Of a stretch of DNA of 64,000 bases, positions 8,529 to 16,945 are shown one piece after another. Every line of letters begins with the position of its first letter. Within the stretch, counting starts at the first letter, position 1. The position numbers and the translations under genes are program-made. The notes below the pieces were generated by a model. That model saw only the letters and a program-made list of their open reading frames with translations. It was not told the origin of the DNA and did no database searches. Origin of the DNA: Actinomyces sp. oral taxon 897. Its GTDB lineage: Bacteria; Actinomycetota; Actinomycetes; Actinomycetales; Actinomycetaceae. Where the stretch lies: assembly GCF_002999235.1 (NCBI RefSeq), contig NZ_CP027236.1:2480001-2544000 (forward strand), given 5' to 3'.

Positions 8529-8623
8529 GGCGTGCCCGCGTCCGGCCCGGGGGCGTGGGAGCAGGAGCAGTGAGGCTGCACCGACGAGAGGGCGTGCCCG
8601 CGTCCGGCCCGGGGGCGTGGGAG
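8529..8623 (+). repeat. 33-bp direct repeat upstream of the response regulator
   Basis: A 33-base sequence starting ggcgtgcccgcgtccggccc occurs identically at 8529-8561 and 8591-8623, 62 bp apart. The second copy ends 10 bases before the response regulator ATG and supplies the gggag/ggag stretch that serves as its ribosome-binding site. The duplication therefore carries a copy of the gene's own leader. Confidence 0.8.
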
Positions 8624-8632
8624 GATGCGGGC

Positions 8633-9670
8633 ATGAGGATCGTGCTCGCTGACGACGCCGCCCTCCTGCGTGAGGGGCTGGCCGGGCTCATGACCGCAGC
8701 CGGGCACGAGGTGGTCGCCCAGGCCTGTGACGCCCCGGAGCTGGTGGAGACGGTCACCGCCCTCGGTGGGAGCGGCGAGCTGCCCGACGTCGTCGTCACC
8801 GACGTGCGCATGCCCCCCACCCGTACCGACGACGGCCTACGTGCCGCCCTGGACCTGCGCTCCCGCTTCCCCGGCCTGCCTGTGGTGGTCCTCTCCGCCT
8901 ACATTGCGGGCGCCTACGTCCGTGACCTCCTGGCCGACGACGCCGGGGGCGTGGGCTACCTCCTCAAGGAGCGGGTGGGGCGGGTGGCCGACTTCATGCG
9001 CTCCCTGGAGGTCGTGCGCTCGGGGGGAGTGGTCGTGGACCCCGAGGTGGTCAGCCGCCTGCTCGGCCCGCTCCGCCCGCGTCATGACGGGGGTCCGGGG
9101 GCCGAGGGCGTGGAGGCCGATGCTGGCGGTGTGGGGGCTGGCACCAGCGGTGCGGGGGCTGGCGGTGTGGTGACCGACGCCGGGGAGCCGGGAGCTGGCA
9201 CCAGCGGTGCGGGGGCTGGCCTCGGGGGGCCAGAGGCCGGCGGCCGTGGCGCGAGGGGGCCTCGGGGGTCCGGGGGCCTGAGAGGAGCCGGGGATACGGC
9301 AGGAACCGGAGGGGCGGCAGGAGCCGGGCCGGGTGGTGGTGCAGGCGGTGGTGCGAGGGCCAGTGCGGGCGGTGGCACCCGGGCGCGGCGACTTGGCCCC
9401 CGGCCAGCGAGCCCCCCGCCTCAGGGAGCCGTGGACCAGGAGGCCGCGGCGGCGTCGGTCCTCACCAAGCGGCTCACAGCCCGTGAGCGGCAGGTCCTGG
9501 CCCTCATGGCCGAGGGCGCCTCCAACCCCCAGGTCGCCGCCCGGCTCTACGTCTCCGAGGGGGCAGTGGCCAAGCACGTGGCAAGCATCTTCCTCAAGCT
9601 CGACCTGCCGCCGGGGGAGGAGAACCGGCGCGTGCGAGCCGTCCTGACCTGGCTGCGGGCCAGTACCTGA
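8633..9670 (+). CDS. NarL/FixJ-family response regulator
   Basis: A 345-residue protein. Receiver domain residues 1-130 have the acidic pair Asp7-Asp8, phospho-acceptor Asp57 in VVTDVRMPP and conserved Lys in YLLKER. A LuxR-type helix-turn-helix occupies about the last 65 residues (LTARERQVLALMAEG and SEGAVAKHVASI). Between them lies a linker of about 130 Gly/Ala-rich residues containing a repeated GAGTSGAGAG motif, much longer than the usual 15-25 residues in this family. The ATG at 8633 begins MRIVLADD, has an upstream GGAG and fits the domain start. It is the partner of the upstream kinase and the likely regulator of the adjacent ABC operons. Confidence 0.9.
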   Translation: MRIVLADDAALLREGLAGLMTAAGHEVVAQACDAPELVETVTALGGSGELPDVVVTDVRMPPTRTDDGLRAALDLRSRFPGLPVVVLSAYIAGAYVRDLLADDAGGVGYLLKERVGRVADFMRSLEVVRSGGVVVDPEVVSRLLGPLRPRHDGGPGAEGVEADAGGVGAGTSGAGAGGVVTDAGEPGAGTSGAGAGLGGPEAGGRGARGPRGSGGLRGAGDTAGTGGAAGAGPGGGAGGGARASAGGGTRARRLGPRPASPPPQGAVDQEAAAASVLTKRLTARERQVLALMAEGASNPQVAARLYVSEGAVAKHVASIFLKLDLPPGEENRRVRAVLTWLRAST

Positions 9671-9763
9671 GGGGTCGGCAGGCGCCGCAGACGTGAGGTC
9701 GTCGGCAGCGCGGGCCCTGAGGGGCCGATACGACCCGACCTGCCCGGACGGCCCGCGCAGGCC

Positions 9764-11176
9764 TCACACGGGCTGGCGGAGCCGGTCCATGACGGGGCGG
9801 CGGTCGAGCTGGGCGGGCAGCCAGGTGGTGGCCACGGCGAGCACGAGCACCACTCCGATCACCGGCGTGAGCGTGTCCAGCGGCAGCACAGCAAGGAAGG
9901 TGCTCACCCCGCCCCCGGAGAGCAGGGCGGTGCCGGCGGCGCTCAGGACGGTGTCGGCCAGTCCGAACAGGATGCCGGTGACGGCGTAGATACTGCCCTC
10001 CAGGATCGTGGTGGTCGTGAGCGTGGAGCGCCTGGCCCCGATGACACCCAGCAGGGCGCCCTCCTGGCGCCTCGTGGAGCCGACCATGGCGATATTGGCC
10101 ACGCCCCCCACCCCCGAGATCGCGAAGATCGGCACGGCAATGGCCAGGAACCCGCTGACGCCCTCAGTGGAGCCAGCGGTCCGAAAAGCCCCGACGACGG
10201 TGTAGACGACCCCGGTCATCCCCACGGCGATGCCGAAGGGGACGACCGTCGTCAGGCTCATGGTGGAGCGGTGGCGCGCGTTGGCCCGCGCGGCGAACCA
10301 GGCCGGGCTGCGTCCGGGGACCAGGGCGGTCCAGCCCGTCAGCAGGGGCCGGATGGTCCAGTTGGGGACGCACAGGGCAGCGACCATGACGAGCAGCACA
10401 ATGCTGCCGCCAAGAGCCTGTGTGAACCCCTTAATGCTGCCCATCTCCTTAAAGGCGGCAGCCGCCTCAGGCTCAACCCCCTTGACGAGGCCAGCGAGCT
10501 CTGTCGGGCCGACCAGCGCGATCACCAGGGCGAACGCGGCCCCCACCACGAGGATGCCCGCGACGACCCACTGCCAGGCACGGGTGCGGGCCACAGGGGT
10601 GGCGGCCTCGCGCAGGGCCTGCATCTCAGGGGTGGAGGCGGCGCGACGGGCCGCGCCCAGGCCACCCAGGAGGCTGAAGGCGGTGGTGACCCCGACGGCC
10701 AGGGGCACGGCGAAGAAGGGCACGACCACGGGCATGTCGGTGGGGTAGATGTGGAGGTCGCGCCAGGTGAGCAGGTACCAGCCGGTGGCCGGCAGGGCGA
10801 GGAGGGAGCCGAGCAGGCCGCCGAGGAGGCCGACCGCGCCGACCTGGGTCAGGATAATGCTGCGGACACGCTGGCTCGGGACGCCGACAATCTTCCACAG
10901 GGCGTGGGAACGGGCCTGTGCGGTCACGGTCAGCGCGAGGGTCGTGGAGACAATGAGGGCGACGGACAGGCCCGCGTAGCCGAGCAGGCTCGAGCCCACG
11001 ACGTGCGTGGCCGTGACGTACTCCGAGGCGTCGGCCTGGGCGGTGGACCACTGCAGGGCGCTCCACCAGGAGGTGATAATGACGCCGATGAAGACGCCGC
11101 CGGTGGTGGCCACCAGGAGCGACCACAGCCACTGACGGGCGTGGTGGCGCAGGTCCTTCCAGATGAGTGCGGTCAT
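9764..11176 (-). CDS. FtsX-like ABC transporter permease (module B)
   Basis: 470 residues with the same architecture as module A. An N-terminal membrane helix after MTALIWKDLRHHARQW is followed by two groups of helices with an extracytoplasmic section between them. N-terminal similarity to the module A permease (LIWKDLRHHARQWLW against LLLADLRRHAGTWVW) points to an ancient duplication. It converges with the response regulator gene. It is the membrane half of an exporter with the ATPase 21 bases upstream. The substrate is unknown; peptide antibiotics or lipids are the usual cargo of such FtsX-type systems. Confidence 0.86.
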   Translation of the reverse strand: MTALIWKDLRHHARQWLWSLLVATTGGVFIGVIITSWWSALQWSTAQADASEYVTATHVVGSSLLGYAGLSVALIVSTTLALTVTAQARSHALWKIVGVPSQRVRSIILTQVGAVGLLGGLLGSLLALPATGWYLLTWRDLHIYPTDMPVVVPFFAVPLAVGVTTAFSLLGGLGAARRAASTPEMQALREAATPVARTRAWQWVVAGILVVGAAFALVIALVGPTELAGLVKGVEPEAAAAFKEMGSIKGFTQALGGSIVLLVMVAALCVPNWTIRPLLTGWTALVPGRSPAWFAARANARHRSTMSLTTVVPFGIAVGMTGVVYTVVGAFRTAGSTEGVSGFLAIAVPIFAISGVGGVANIAMVGSTRRQEGALLGVIGARRSTLTTTTILEGSIYAVTGILFGLADTVLSAAGTALLSGGGVSTFLAVLPLDTLTPVIGVVLVLAVATTWLPAQLDRRPVMDRLRQPV

Positions 11177-11197
11177 TGGGAGTCAGCCTCTTTCCTC

Positions 11198-11959
11198 TCA
11201 GCGGCCGGGGGCCTGAGCGGGCGGGCGTGCGGGCACGCGGGTGGAGTGGACCAGCTCGGCGATACGGGCGGCGTCGTGGCTGTCGGACCAGGCGAGCAGG
11301 TGACCCCCGCCCATGACCGCCACGGCGTCGGCCCGGGCGGCGGCCTCGACGTCGTGGGTGACCATGACGACGGTCGTCCCGCGCTCGGCCAGGCGACGCA
11401 GCCAGTCCAGGACCACCTGCCCGGCGTTCAGGTCCAGGGCGCCGGTGGGCTCGTCGGCGAAGACGATCCTGGGCCGGGTGGCCATCACCCTGGCGATCGC
11501 CACCCTCTGGCGCTCGCCGCCGGAGAGCTGGTGGGGCCTGAGGTCGGCGCGGCCGGCCAGCCCCACGGCCTCCAGGGCGGCCACCGCCTGGCCCCCGCCC
11601 AGGGGGTGACCGGCCAGGCGGGAGGGCATGGAGACGTTCTCGGCGGCGGTCAGGGAGGCAATGAGGTTGTAGTCCTGGAAGACGAATCCCACGTTGCGGC
11701 AGCGGAAGGCGGCGCGCTCGGCCGGGGCCAGGGAGGTGATCTCCGTACCCAGGAGACTGACCCGCCCGCCGGTGGGCTCATCCAGCCCCGCCATGGTGTG
11801 CAGCAGGGTCGACTTACCCGACCCCGAGGCGCCCACCACGGCGGTGAAGCTGCCTGTGGGCAGGTCGAGATCCACCCCGTCCAGGGCGGTCACCCACACG
11901 TCCCGCCGCCCGGGGACCTCGTAGACGCGGGTCAGGCCCCGCGCCGAGACCGCGCTCAC
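11198..11959 (-). CDS. ABC transporter ATPase subunit (module B)
   Basis: A 253-residue ABC ATPase: Walker A GASGSGKS, Q-loop FVFQDYN, signature LSGGERQRVA, Walker B IVFADEPTGALD and MVTHD. It is close to the module A ATPase in sequence. The GTG start before SAVSARGLTRVYEV gives the standard length; the frame remains open upstream and in-frame GTG codons exist around 12080, so the N-terminus is uncertain. It is cotranscribed with the permease behind it, with a 21-base gap containing an AGAGGAAAGAGGCTGAC ribosome-binding region. Confidence 0.86.
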   Translation of the reverse strand: MSAVSARGLTRVYEVPGRRDVWVTALDGVDLDLPTGSFTAVVGASGSGKSTLLHTMAGLDEPTGGRVSLLGTEITSLAPAERAAFRCRNVGFVFQDYNLIASLTAAENVSMPSRLAGHPLGGGQAVAALEAVGLAGRADLRPHQLSGGERQRVAIARVMATRPRIVFADEPTGALDLNAGQVVLDWLRRLAERGTTVVMVTHDVEAAARADAVAVMGGGHLLAWSDSHDAARIAELVHSTRVPARPPAQAPGR

Positions 11960-12124
11960 CGGGACACCCCCGTCAGGGGGCGCGAGCTCGTGCTCCGGGA
12001 TCGGGACGACCCGGTCTCGCGCGGCTGTGTACAGTGGGCTGGGGGTGACGGTCGGAGGCTCAGGGTTCTCATGTGCCAACCGTTCCACCACCGGTGCACC
12101 CGCCTCGATCCTGCTGGCAGGACA

Positions 12125-12153
12125 ACCGGGGTGGGGCTGTCCCCACCCCCGGT
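12125..12153. terminator. hairpin upstream of upp
   Basis: accggggtgggg (12125-12136) pairs with ccccacccccggt (12141-12153) with one bulged C and a 4-base loop. It has no U-tract on either strand. It may lie in the leader of the module B mRNA (minus strand) as an attenuator-like or stability structure, or separate the divergent units. Its function is not established. Confidence 0.3.
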
Positions 12154-12347
12154 GGTACTTCCCGCGGTGGTCGTAATCGGCCGAGCCCGGGGACGGTGAG
12201 GGCGCCCGTAGCGGTCCGGCACGGCGTCGTGCGCCGGGGACCGGTGCCGGTGCGGGAAGGAGGCAGGGGGCGCCAGCGCTACCTGCTGGCACCCGGTTAA
12301 AAGGCCCTGACCAGGGCAACAGCCCGTGGGGGCCGGTTGTGGCCGGG

Positions 12348-12360
12348 TAGGCTTGTCCTT
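12348..12360 (+). promoter_or_regulatory. leaderless promoter -10 box of upp
   Basis: TAGGCT at 12348-12353 is followed by seven bases and then the ATG. A -10 box this close places the transcription start at the start codon, so upp is probably translated from a leaderless mRNA. No Shine-Dalgarno is present. The same TAGGCT box in the same place precedes the TetR gene at 16946 and the amidotransferase at 23259. Confidence 0.6.
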
Positions 12361-12999
12361 ATGCGTCTTCACGTTGCCGACCACCCCCTCATTAACCACA
12401 AGCTCTCCGTCCTGCGCGACGCGGCCACCCCCTCAGCGGTCTTCCGTCAGCTCGTCGACGAGCTTGTCACCCTCCTGGCATACGAGGCCACCCGTGAGGT
12501 CCGCACCGAGGACGTCGCCATCACCACCCCGGTGGCGGTGGCGCAGTGCCGCCGTATCGCCCATCCCCACCCCATTGTGGTGCCCATCCTCCGCGCCGGT
12601 CTGGGCATGCTGGAGGGCATGACCCGGATGCTGCCCACCGCCGAGGTCGGCTTCCTGGGGATGAGGCGCAACGAGGACACCCTGGAGGTGGAGACCTACG
12701 CCAACCGCCTGCCCGACGACCTCTCCGGCCGCCAGTGCTTCGTGGTGGACCCCATGCTCGCCACCGGACACACCCTGGTGGCTGCTATCGACTACCTCCT
12801 GGAGCGCGGCGCCCGCGACGTCACCGCCGTCTGCCTCATCTCCGCCCCCGAGGGCCTGAGGACCGTGGAGGCCGCGGTCGGCGGGCGCGCCAATGTCACC
12901 GTGGTGACCGCCGCCGTGGACGAGTGCCTCAACGAGCACGCCTACATTGTCCCCGGGCTGGGCGACGCCGGGGACCGCCTCTACGGCATTGTGGACTGA
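12361..12999 (+). CDS. upp: uracil phosphoribosyltransferase
   Basis: 212 residues, the standard length. The protein opens with [13 protein letters not shown], typical of bacterial Upp. The PRPP-binding loop [11 protein letters not shown] is intact, and the C-terminal uracil-site segment reads [12 protein letters not shown]. Upp makes UMP from uracil and PRPP in pyrimidine salvage in the cytoplasm. The gene is monocistronic and followed at once by a periodic repeat block. The ATG is supported by homology and by the promoter spacing described separately. Confidence 0.97.
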   Translation: MRLHVADHPLINHKLSVLRDAATPSAVFRQLVDELVTLLAYEATREVRTEDVAITTPVAVAQCRRIAHPHPIVVPILRAGLGMLEGMTRMLPTAEVGFLGMRRNEDTLEVETYANRLPDDLSGRQCFVVDPMLATGHTLVAAIDYLLERGARDVTAVCLISAPEGLRTVEAAVGGRANVTVVTAAVDECLNEHAYIVPGLGDAGDRLYGIVD

Positions 13000-13012
13000 G
13001 GAGGGTCCGCGC

Positions 13013-13283
13013 GGCCTCATAGGTCCCCGCGGCCGGGGGCACCGTCTCCACGAGGTTGGTGCACCGGTGCCCACATAGGTCCCCGCGGCCGGGGAGGCGC
13101 CTGGCCACCGTGGCCACCGGGCAGGGCATGGACCGTAGGTTCCCGCGGCCGGGGGGCGCAGCCCCACCTGGAGGGGCGGCCGACGTAGCGGGCCGCATAG
13201 GTCCCCGCGGCCGGGGGGCGCAGTCTGGCGGCGGCCCGGCGGGTGGGGATGGTGCGCGTAGATCCCCGCGGTCGGGGGCGCAG
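13013..13283 (-). repeat. five-copy CRISPR-like array, I-E spacing
   Basis: Five copies of a 22-28 bp sequence with core tccccgcggccgggg begin near 13019, 13075, 13135, 13197 and 13258, giving periods of 56, 60, 62 and 61 bp. The segments between copies (about 33-38 bp) are unrelated to one another. Read on the minus strand, the best copies run tgcgccccccggccgcgggg followed by acctat. That matches the layout of type I-E repeats: a C-rich arm, a short loop, a GCGGGGA arm, 28-29 bp long and 61 bp apart. The outer copies are more diverged. No cas gene is within the window. A decayed array is the simplest reading; an unrelated periodic element remains possible. Confidence 0.6.
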
Positions 13284-13289
13284 GCTCCC

Positions 13290-16200
13290 TCAGGAGGCCC
13301 GACGTCGCCCGGTCCCCCGGGTGGCGGGCGCCGTCCAGGGATCCTGCGGCCAGGCGTGCCGCGGATAGCGCCCCCGCAGCTCGGCGCGCACCTGGGCGTA
13401 CCCCTGCGCCCAGAAGGAGGCCAGGTCGTCAGTGACCGCCACCGGCCTGCGCGCCGGGGAGAGCAGGTGGATGAGCACCGCGACCCGGCCCCCGACCACC
13501 CGCGGGGTGGCGTCCCACCCGAAGCACTCCTGGACCCGCACCGCCAGCACCGGCCGCTCCAGGGGCGTGCCCGCCCCGCCGTCGTCCTGCGCGTACGACA
13601 GGGGCACCTGCGAGCCGGAGGGCACCTGAAGGCGCTCGGGCGCGAGCTCGTCCAGGCGCGAGGCCTCGGGCCAGGGCAGGAGCGTGCGCAGGGCCGCGGT
13701 CACGTCCAGGCGCGACAGGTCCGGGCGCCTGGCGCTCGCGGCCAGGGAGGTGACGGCCGGGGCGAGCCACCGCCCGGCCTGGGTGGTCAGGGCCTCCGGG
13801 GAGACGTCGGGCCAGGGGGCTCCGAGCGTGCGGTGCAGCAGGTCCAGGCGTCCGCGCAGCTGGCGCGCCCGGGCGCTCCACGGCAGGATCCCCAGCCCCT
13901 GCTCCGCCACCGCCCGGGTGACGGCTGCCGCGGCCTCACGGGGGGAGGGGCTGGGGCCCGGGGTGGTCGTCAGGGTGATGGCGCCCAGGCGACGCAGCCG
14001 CTCGCTGCGCAGCCGTCCCGACTCCCAGCGGGTGCGTGTGTCCTCAACCAGCCAGGCCCCGGCCACCTCCAGCGCCAGCGCCTCGTCGACCGGGACGGCT
14101 GCGCGCACCAGCGCCTCGGCGCGGCCCGGGGCGCGGTCCACGTCCGCCACCGCCAGCCACTGGCAGGAGGCCAGCGCCGAGGCGGCTGGCAGACGCAGGC
14201 CGACGCCGCCCACGCTCGCGTAGACGGCCTCGGTGCCGGGGGAGGGGGCGGGGCCACGACGCCGTGCCAGCCACTCCGGGTGCGCCAGGGCCACCACCAG
14301 GCCAATGGCGTCGTCGCCGGTCAGGGGATCGGTGCTGGCTGGGGGGTTGGTACTGGTCAGGGGGTTGGTGCCAGCTGGAGGGTGGCTGGGTAGTGTCCCC
14401 GGCCTGTCTGGGCCGCTACTGGTTGGGTGGTTGGTACTGGCTGGGGAGCTGCTGGTGGGATCCGCCAGATTAGCGGGGTGCGTACTGACTGTGTCCTGGG
14501 CGTTATCCGGGTACTGAGCGCCTGAGGAGTGGGTGCCGGCTGGGTAGTGGGTGGGTGGAGTCTCCGACCTGGTTGGGCTGGCGCTGGTTGGGTTGCCACT
14601 GGTTGGGTTGGTGCTGGTTGAGCTGACGCTGGCTGGGCTGCCACTGGCTGGGGCCGTCGGGCTGACCGACGGTCTGGGACGCGGTGGGCTTGCCTCCTGC
14701 CCGGGGTCCTGGGTCAGGGCGAGCGGGACCTCACGCAGGGCGCGACGGGCGGCCTGCTCCAGGCGCCTGGCCTCCTGCCGCCAGGCGCTGGCCTGGGAGG
14801 CGCCCTCCGCGCCCCGGGCGCCTGACCTGCTCGCTCCGCCCTGGGGGGCGCGCCTCTCGCCACCACCTGGGGGCCTGCCGCCCGAGGCGTCTAGCTCACC
14901 GCCTCGACCACCTGTAAAACCGCTGCGCTCGCGGCCACCTGGCCCACCACCTGAGGGCCTGCCGCCCCGGGCGCCACCCGGCCCACCAGCGCCCGGCCCG
15001 CTGGCGTCCGGCCCCGTCCGACCCGTCCACCTGCTGGCGCGCAGCCCCCTGGCCAGGGCCGCCAGGTCCCCGCCCCGGGCCCGCAGCCCGGTGGTGAGCA
15101 GGGCCGTCACCTCCGCGGCCCGTCGCACCCCCAGCCGGGGCGAGGCCATCAACAGGGCCCGGGCCTCACGCACTGGGGCCGGGAGCAGGGCCACCGCCCG
15201 CCCCAGCGGCGTCAGGGTGGCGTCGGCCCCCGTCAGCCCCAGGTCGCGCAGGACGGTTCGGGCGGCCGCGAGCGCGGCGGGTGGTGGGGCGTCCAGCCAG
15301 GACAGGCCCTCGCCGTCGGGCACGCCCCAGACCGTGAGCTCCAGGACCGTGCGGGTCAGGTCGGCGGTGAGGATCTCCGGGGTGGGGGCCAGGGGGGCGC
15401 GGGCCCAGTCGGTCGGGGTGCAGCAGCGGTAGACAGCCCCCGGCCCCTCCCTCCCGGCGCGGCCCGCCCGCTGGGTGCCGGAGGAGCGCGAGGCCCCCAC
15501 CGTGACCAGCCCGCTCATGCCCCGGGCCACGTCCAGGCGCGGTTCGCGCGACAGCGTGGAGTCCACCACGACCCGCACCCCCGGCACCGTCAGGGAGGAC
15601 TCGGCCACGTTGGTGGACACCACCACCCGGCGGCGTCCGGGGGCCGACGGCGTGAGCGCGGCGTCCTGCGCGGCGGCGGGCAGGCGACCGTGCAGCGGCA
15701 GGACGTCCACCTCCCCCAGGCCGTCGGCCGGGTCGCGGGCGGACAGCAGGCGGCGCAGGCGGGCCACGACGTCGTCCACCTCCCGGGCGCCGGGGGCGAA
15801 GACGAGGACGTCGCCGGGGTCCTCACGCAGTGCCGTGAGCGTCGTGGCCGCTACGTGCGCCAGGAACTCGCGGGGCACGCCGCGCGGCCCCAGGCGCCCG
15901 GTGGTCCCGGGCGGCGGGGCCCAGTGCTCGGTGACCGGGTGGAGGACGCCGGGCACCTCCACCAGCGGGGCGGGGGAGCCCGGGCCGCCCAGCAGCCTGC
16001 GCAGGCGCACCGGGTCCAGGGTCGCGGACATGGCCACCAGGACGAGGTCCTCGCGCAGGGCGCGGGCGTCCAGCAGGAGGGTGAGCAGGAGGTCGGCCTC
16101 CAGGCTGCGCTCGTGGACCTCGTCCAGGACGACGGCGGCGGTCCCGGGAAGCTCGGGGTCGGCCTGGAGGCGGCGCAGGAGCAGCCCGGCGGTGACCACC

Positions 16201-16553
16201 TCGATACGGGTGGTGGGGCGGGAGACGTGCTCACCGCGCACCGCGTAGCCCACGTCCTGGCCCACCTCCTGGCCCAGGAGGCCGGCCAGACGGCGGGCGG
16301 CGGCCCGGGTGGCCAGGCGCCGGGGCTGGGTGACAATAACGCGGCCGGTGGCGGGATTGCGGTCGGCCAGGCTGACGGCCACCAGCGGCGGTACCAGCGT
16401 GGTCTTACCGGTTCCCGGGGGCGCGGTGACCACCACCGGCCCGGGTGCGTCGGCCAGGACGGCGCGCAGGCGGTCCAGGGCGGCGACGACCGGCAGATCC
16501 GGTGGTGAGGCCAGCAGGGCAGCCAGGGGGTCGGGTAGGCGGTCCGGGCTCAT
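13290..16553 (-). CDS. hrpB: ATP-dependent helicase HrpB
   Basis: About 1087 residues. DEAH/RHA-type motifs are present: Walker A APPGTGKTTL (Lys50), DEVH (144-147), SAT in VAMSATLDP, and motif VI QRAGRAGREG. The C-terminal HrpB domain ends with YPRHAWPQDPW, characteristic of the family, whose usual length is about 820. The excess is low-complexity: a Gly-rich stretch from about residue 510 to 590 and a Ser/Thr/Pro/Asn-rich stretch with repeated TNP, TSSGP and NPTS words from about 640 to 750. The ATG at 16553 follows a good GGGGAGGA ribosome-binding site. HrpB's cellular role in bacteria is poorly known; an RNA-dependent ATPase is expected. Confidence 0.93.
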   Translation of the reverse strand: MSPDRLPDPLAALLASPPDLPVVAALDRLRAVLADAPGPVVVTAPPGTGKTTLVPPLVAVSLADRNPATGRVIVTQPRRLATRAAARRLAGLLGQEVGQDVGYAVRGEHVSRPTTRIEVVTAGLLLRRLQADPELPGTAAVVLDEVHERSLEADLLLTLLLDARALREDLVLVAMSATLDPVRLRRLLGGPGSPAPLVEVPGVLHPVTEHWAPPPGTTGRLGPRGVPREFLAHVAATTLTALREDPGDVLVFAPGAREVDDVVARLRRLLSARDPADGLGEVDVLPLHGRLPAAAQDAALTPSAPGRRRVVVSTNVAESSLTVPGVRVVVDSTLSREPRLDVARGMSGLVTVGASRSSGTQRAGRAGREGPGAVYRCCTPTDWARAPLAPTPEILTADLTRTVLELTVWGVPDGEGLSWLDAPPPAALAAARTVLRDLGLTGADATLTPLGRAVALLPAPVREARALLMASPRLGVRRAAEVTALLTTGLRARGGDLAALARGLRASRWTGRTGPDASGPGAGGPGGARGGRPSGGGPGGRERSGFTGGRGGELDASGGRPPGGGERRAPQGGASRSGARGAEGASQASAWRQEARRLEQAARRALREVPLALTQDPGQEASPPRPRPSVSPTAPASGSPASVSSTSTNPTSGNPTSASPTRSETPPTHYPAGTHSSGAQYPDNAQDTVSTHPANLADPTSSSPASTNHPTSSGPDRPGTLPSHPPAGTNPLTSTNPPASTDPLTGDDAIGLVVALAHPEWLARRRGPAPSPGTEAVYASVGGVGLRLPAASALASCQWLAVADVDRAPGRAEALVRAAVPVDEALALEVAGAWLVEDTRTRWESGRLRSERLRRLGAITLTTTPGPSPSPREAAAAVTRAVAEQGLGILPWSARARQLRGRLDLLHRTLGAPWPDVSPEALTTQAGRWLAPAVTSLAASARRPDLSRLDVTAALRTLLPWPEASRLDELAPERLQVPSGSQVPLSYAQDDGGAGTPLERPVLAVRVQECFGWDATPRVVGGRVAVLIHLLSPARRPVAVTDDLASFWAQGYAQVRAELRGRYPRHAWPQDPWTAPATRGTGRRRAS

Positions 16554-16619
16554 GGTCCTATCCTCCCCGGATCCCTGCCGGACGCTGGCCGAGGGCTCGC
16601 GAGTCGTTTCCGCGCAACC

Positions 16620-16672
16620 AAGTACTAGTCCGTGCACTTAAGTACTAGTCCGTGCACTTTAAGTACCAGCCA
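16620..16672. repeat. 20-bp tandem repeat, two and a half units
   Basis: The 20-base unit aagtactagtccgtgcactt occurs at 16620-16639 and again directly at 16640-16659, followed by a partial copy (aagtaccag) after one extra T. The unit is partly palindromic at its ends (aagt and actt). It lies about 70 bases upstream of the hrpB start codon. Confidence 0.8.
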
Positions 16673-16933
16673 GTCGACGCGCCCCGTCCGCGGGCCGCGG
16701 CAGCTCTCGGGGTTCCCGATCATTTTGTTGGAGGACCACGCGCCCCGTCCGTGGGCCGTGGGACCCCGTATCGACTTGAGGCATCTGCCACAGTGTCTCG
16801 GCGTCCAGTCCCCGGCCACGGCCCGCCGTCGGCTTTGCGCCTGGGTCCTGCACTCGGGCCCCATCCCGCCCAGAACCCCCTGGACCAGGGCAAACACCTC
16901 TTCCGGGTCCTGCGAAAAGGGCCCTGAGGCCGA

Positions 16934-16945
16934 TAGGCTGATGCC
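16934..16945 (+). promoter_or_regulatory. leaderless promoter -10 box of the TetR gene
   Basis: TAGGCT at 16934-16939 lies six bases before the ATG at 16946, with no Shine-Dalgarno between, so transcription probably starts at the start codon. Confidence 0.55.

Larger units (their letters stand above)
11960..12360. other. divergent intergenic region, module B and upp
   Basis: About 400 bases separate the ATPase start from upp. The only clear structures are a hairpin (12125-12153) and the upp promoter at its right edge. The open frames within are extensions of the ATPase frame or shadows, and I see no further gene. Confidence 0.45.
16554..16945. other. intergenic, hrpB/TetR divergent region
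   Basis: About 390 bases separate hrpB from the divergent TetR gene. They include a short tandem repeat (16620-16672) and a recurring phrase gcgccccgtccg[c/t]gggccg (16680-16697 and 16741-16758, 61 bp apart), another example of the ~61-bp spacing. No gene is apparent. Confidence 0.45.
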
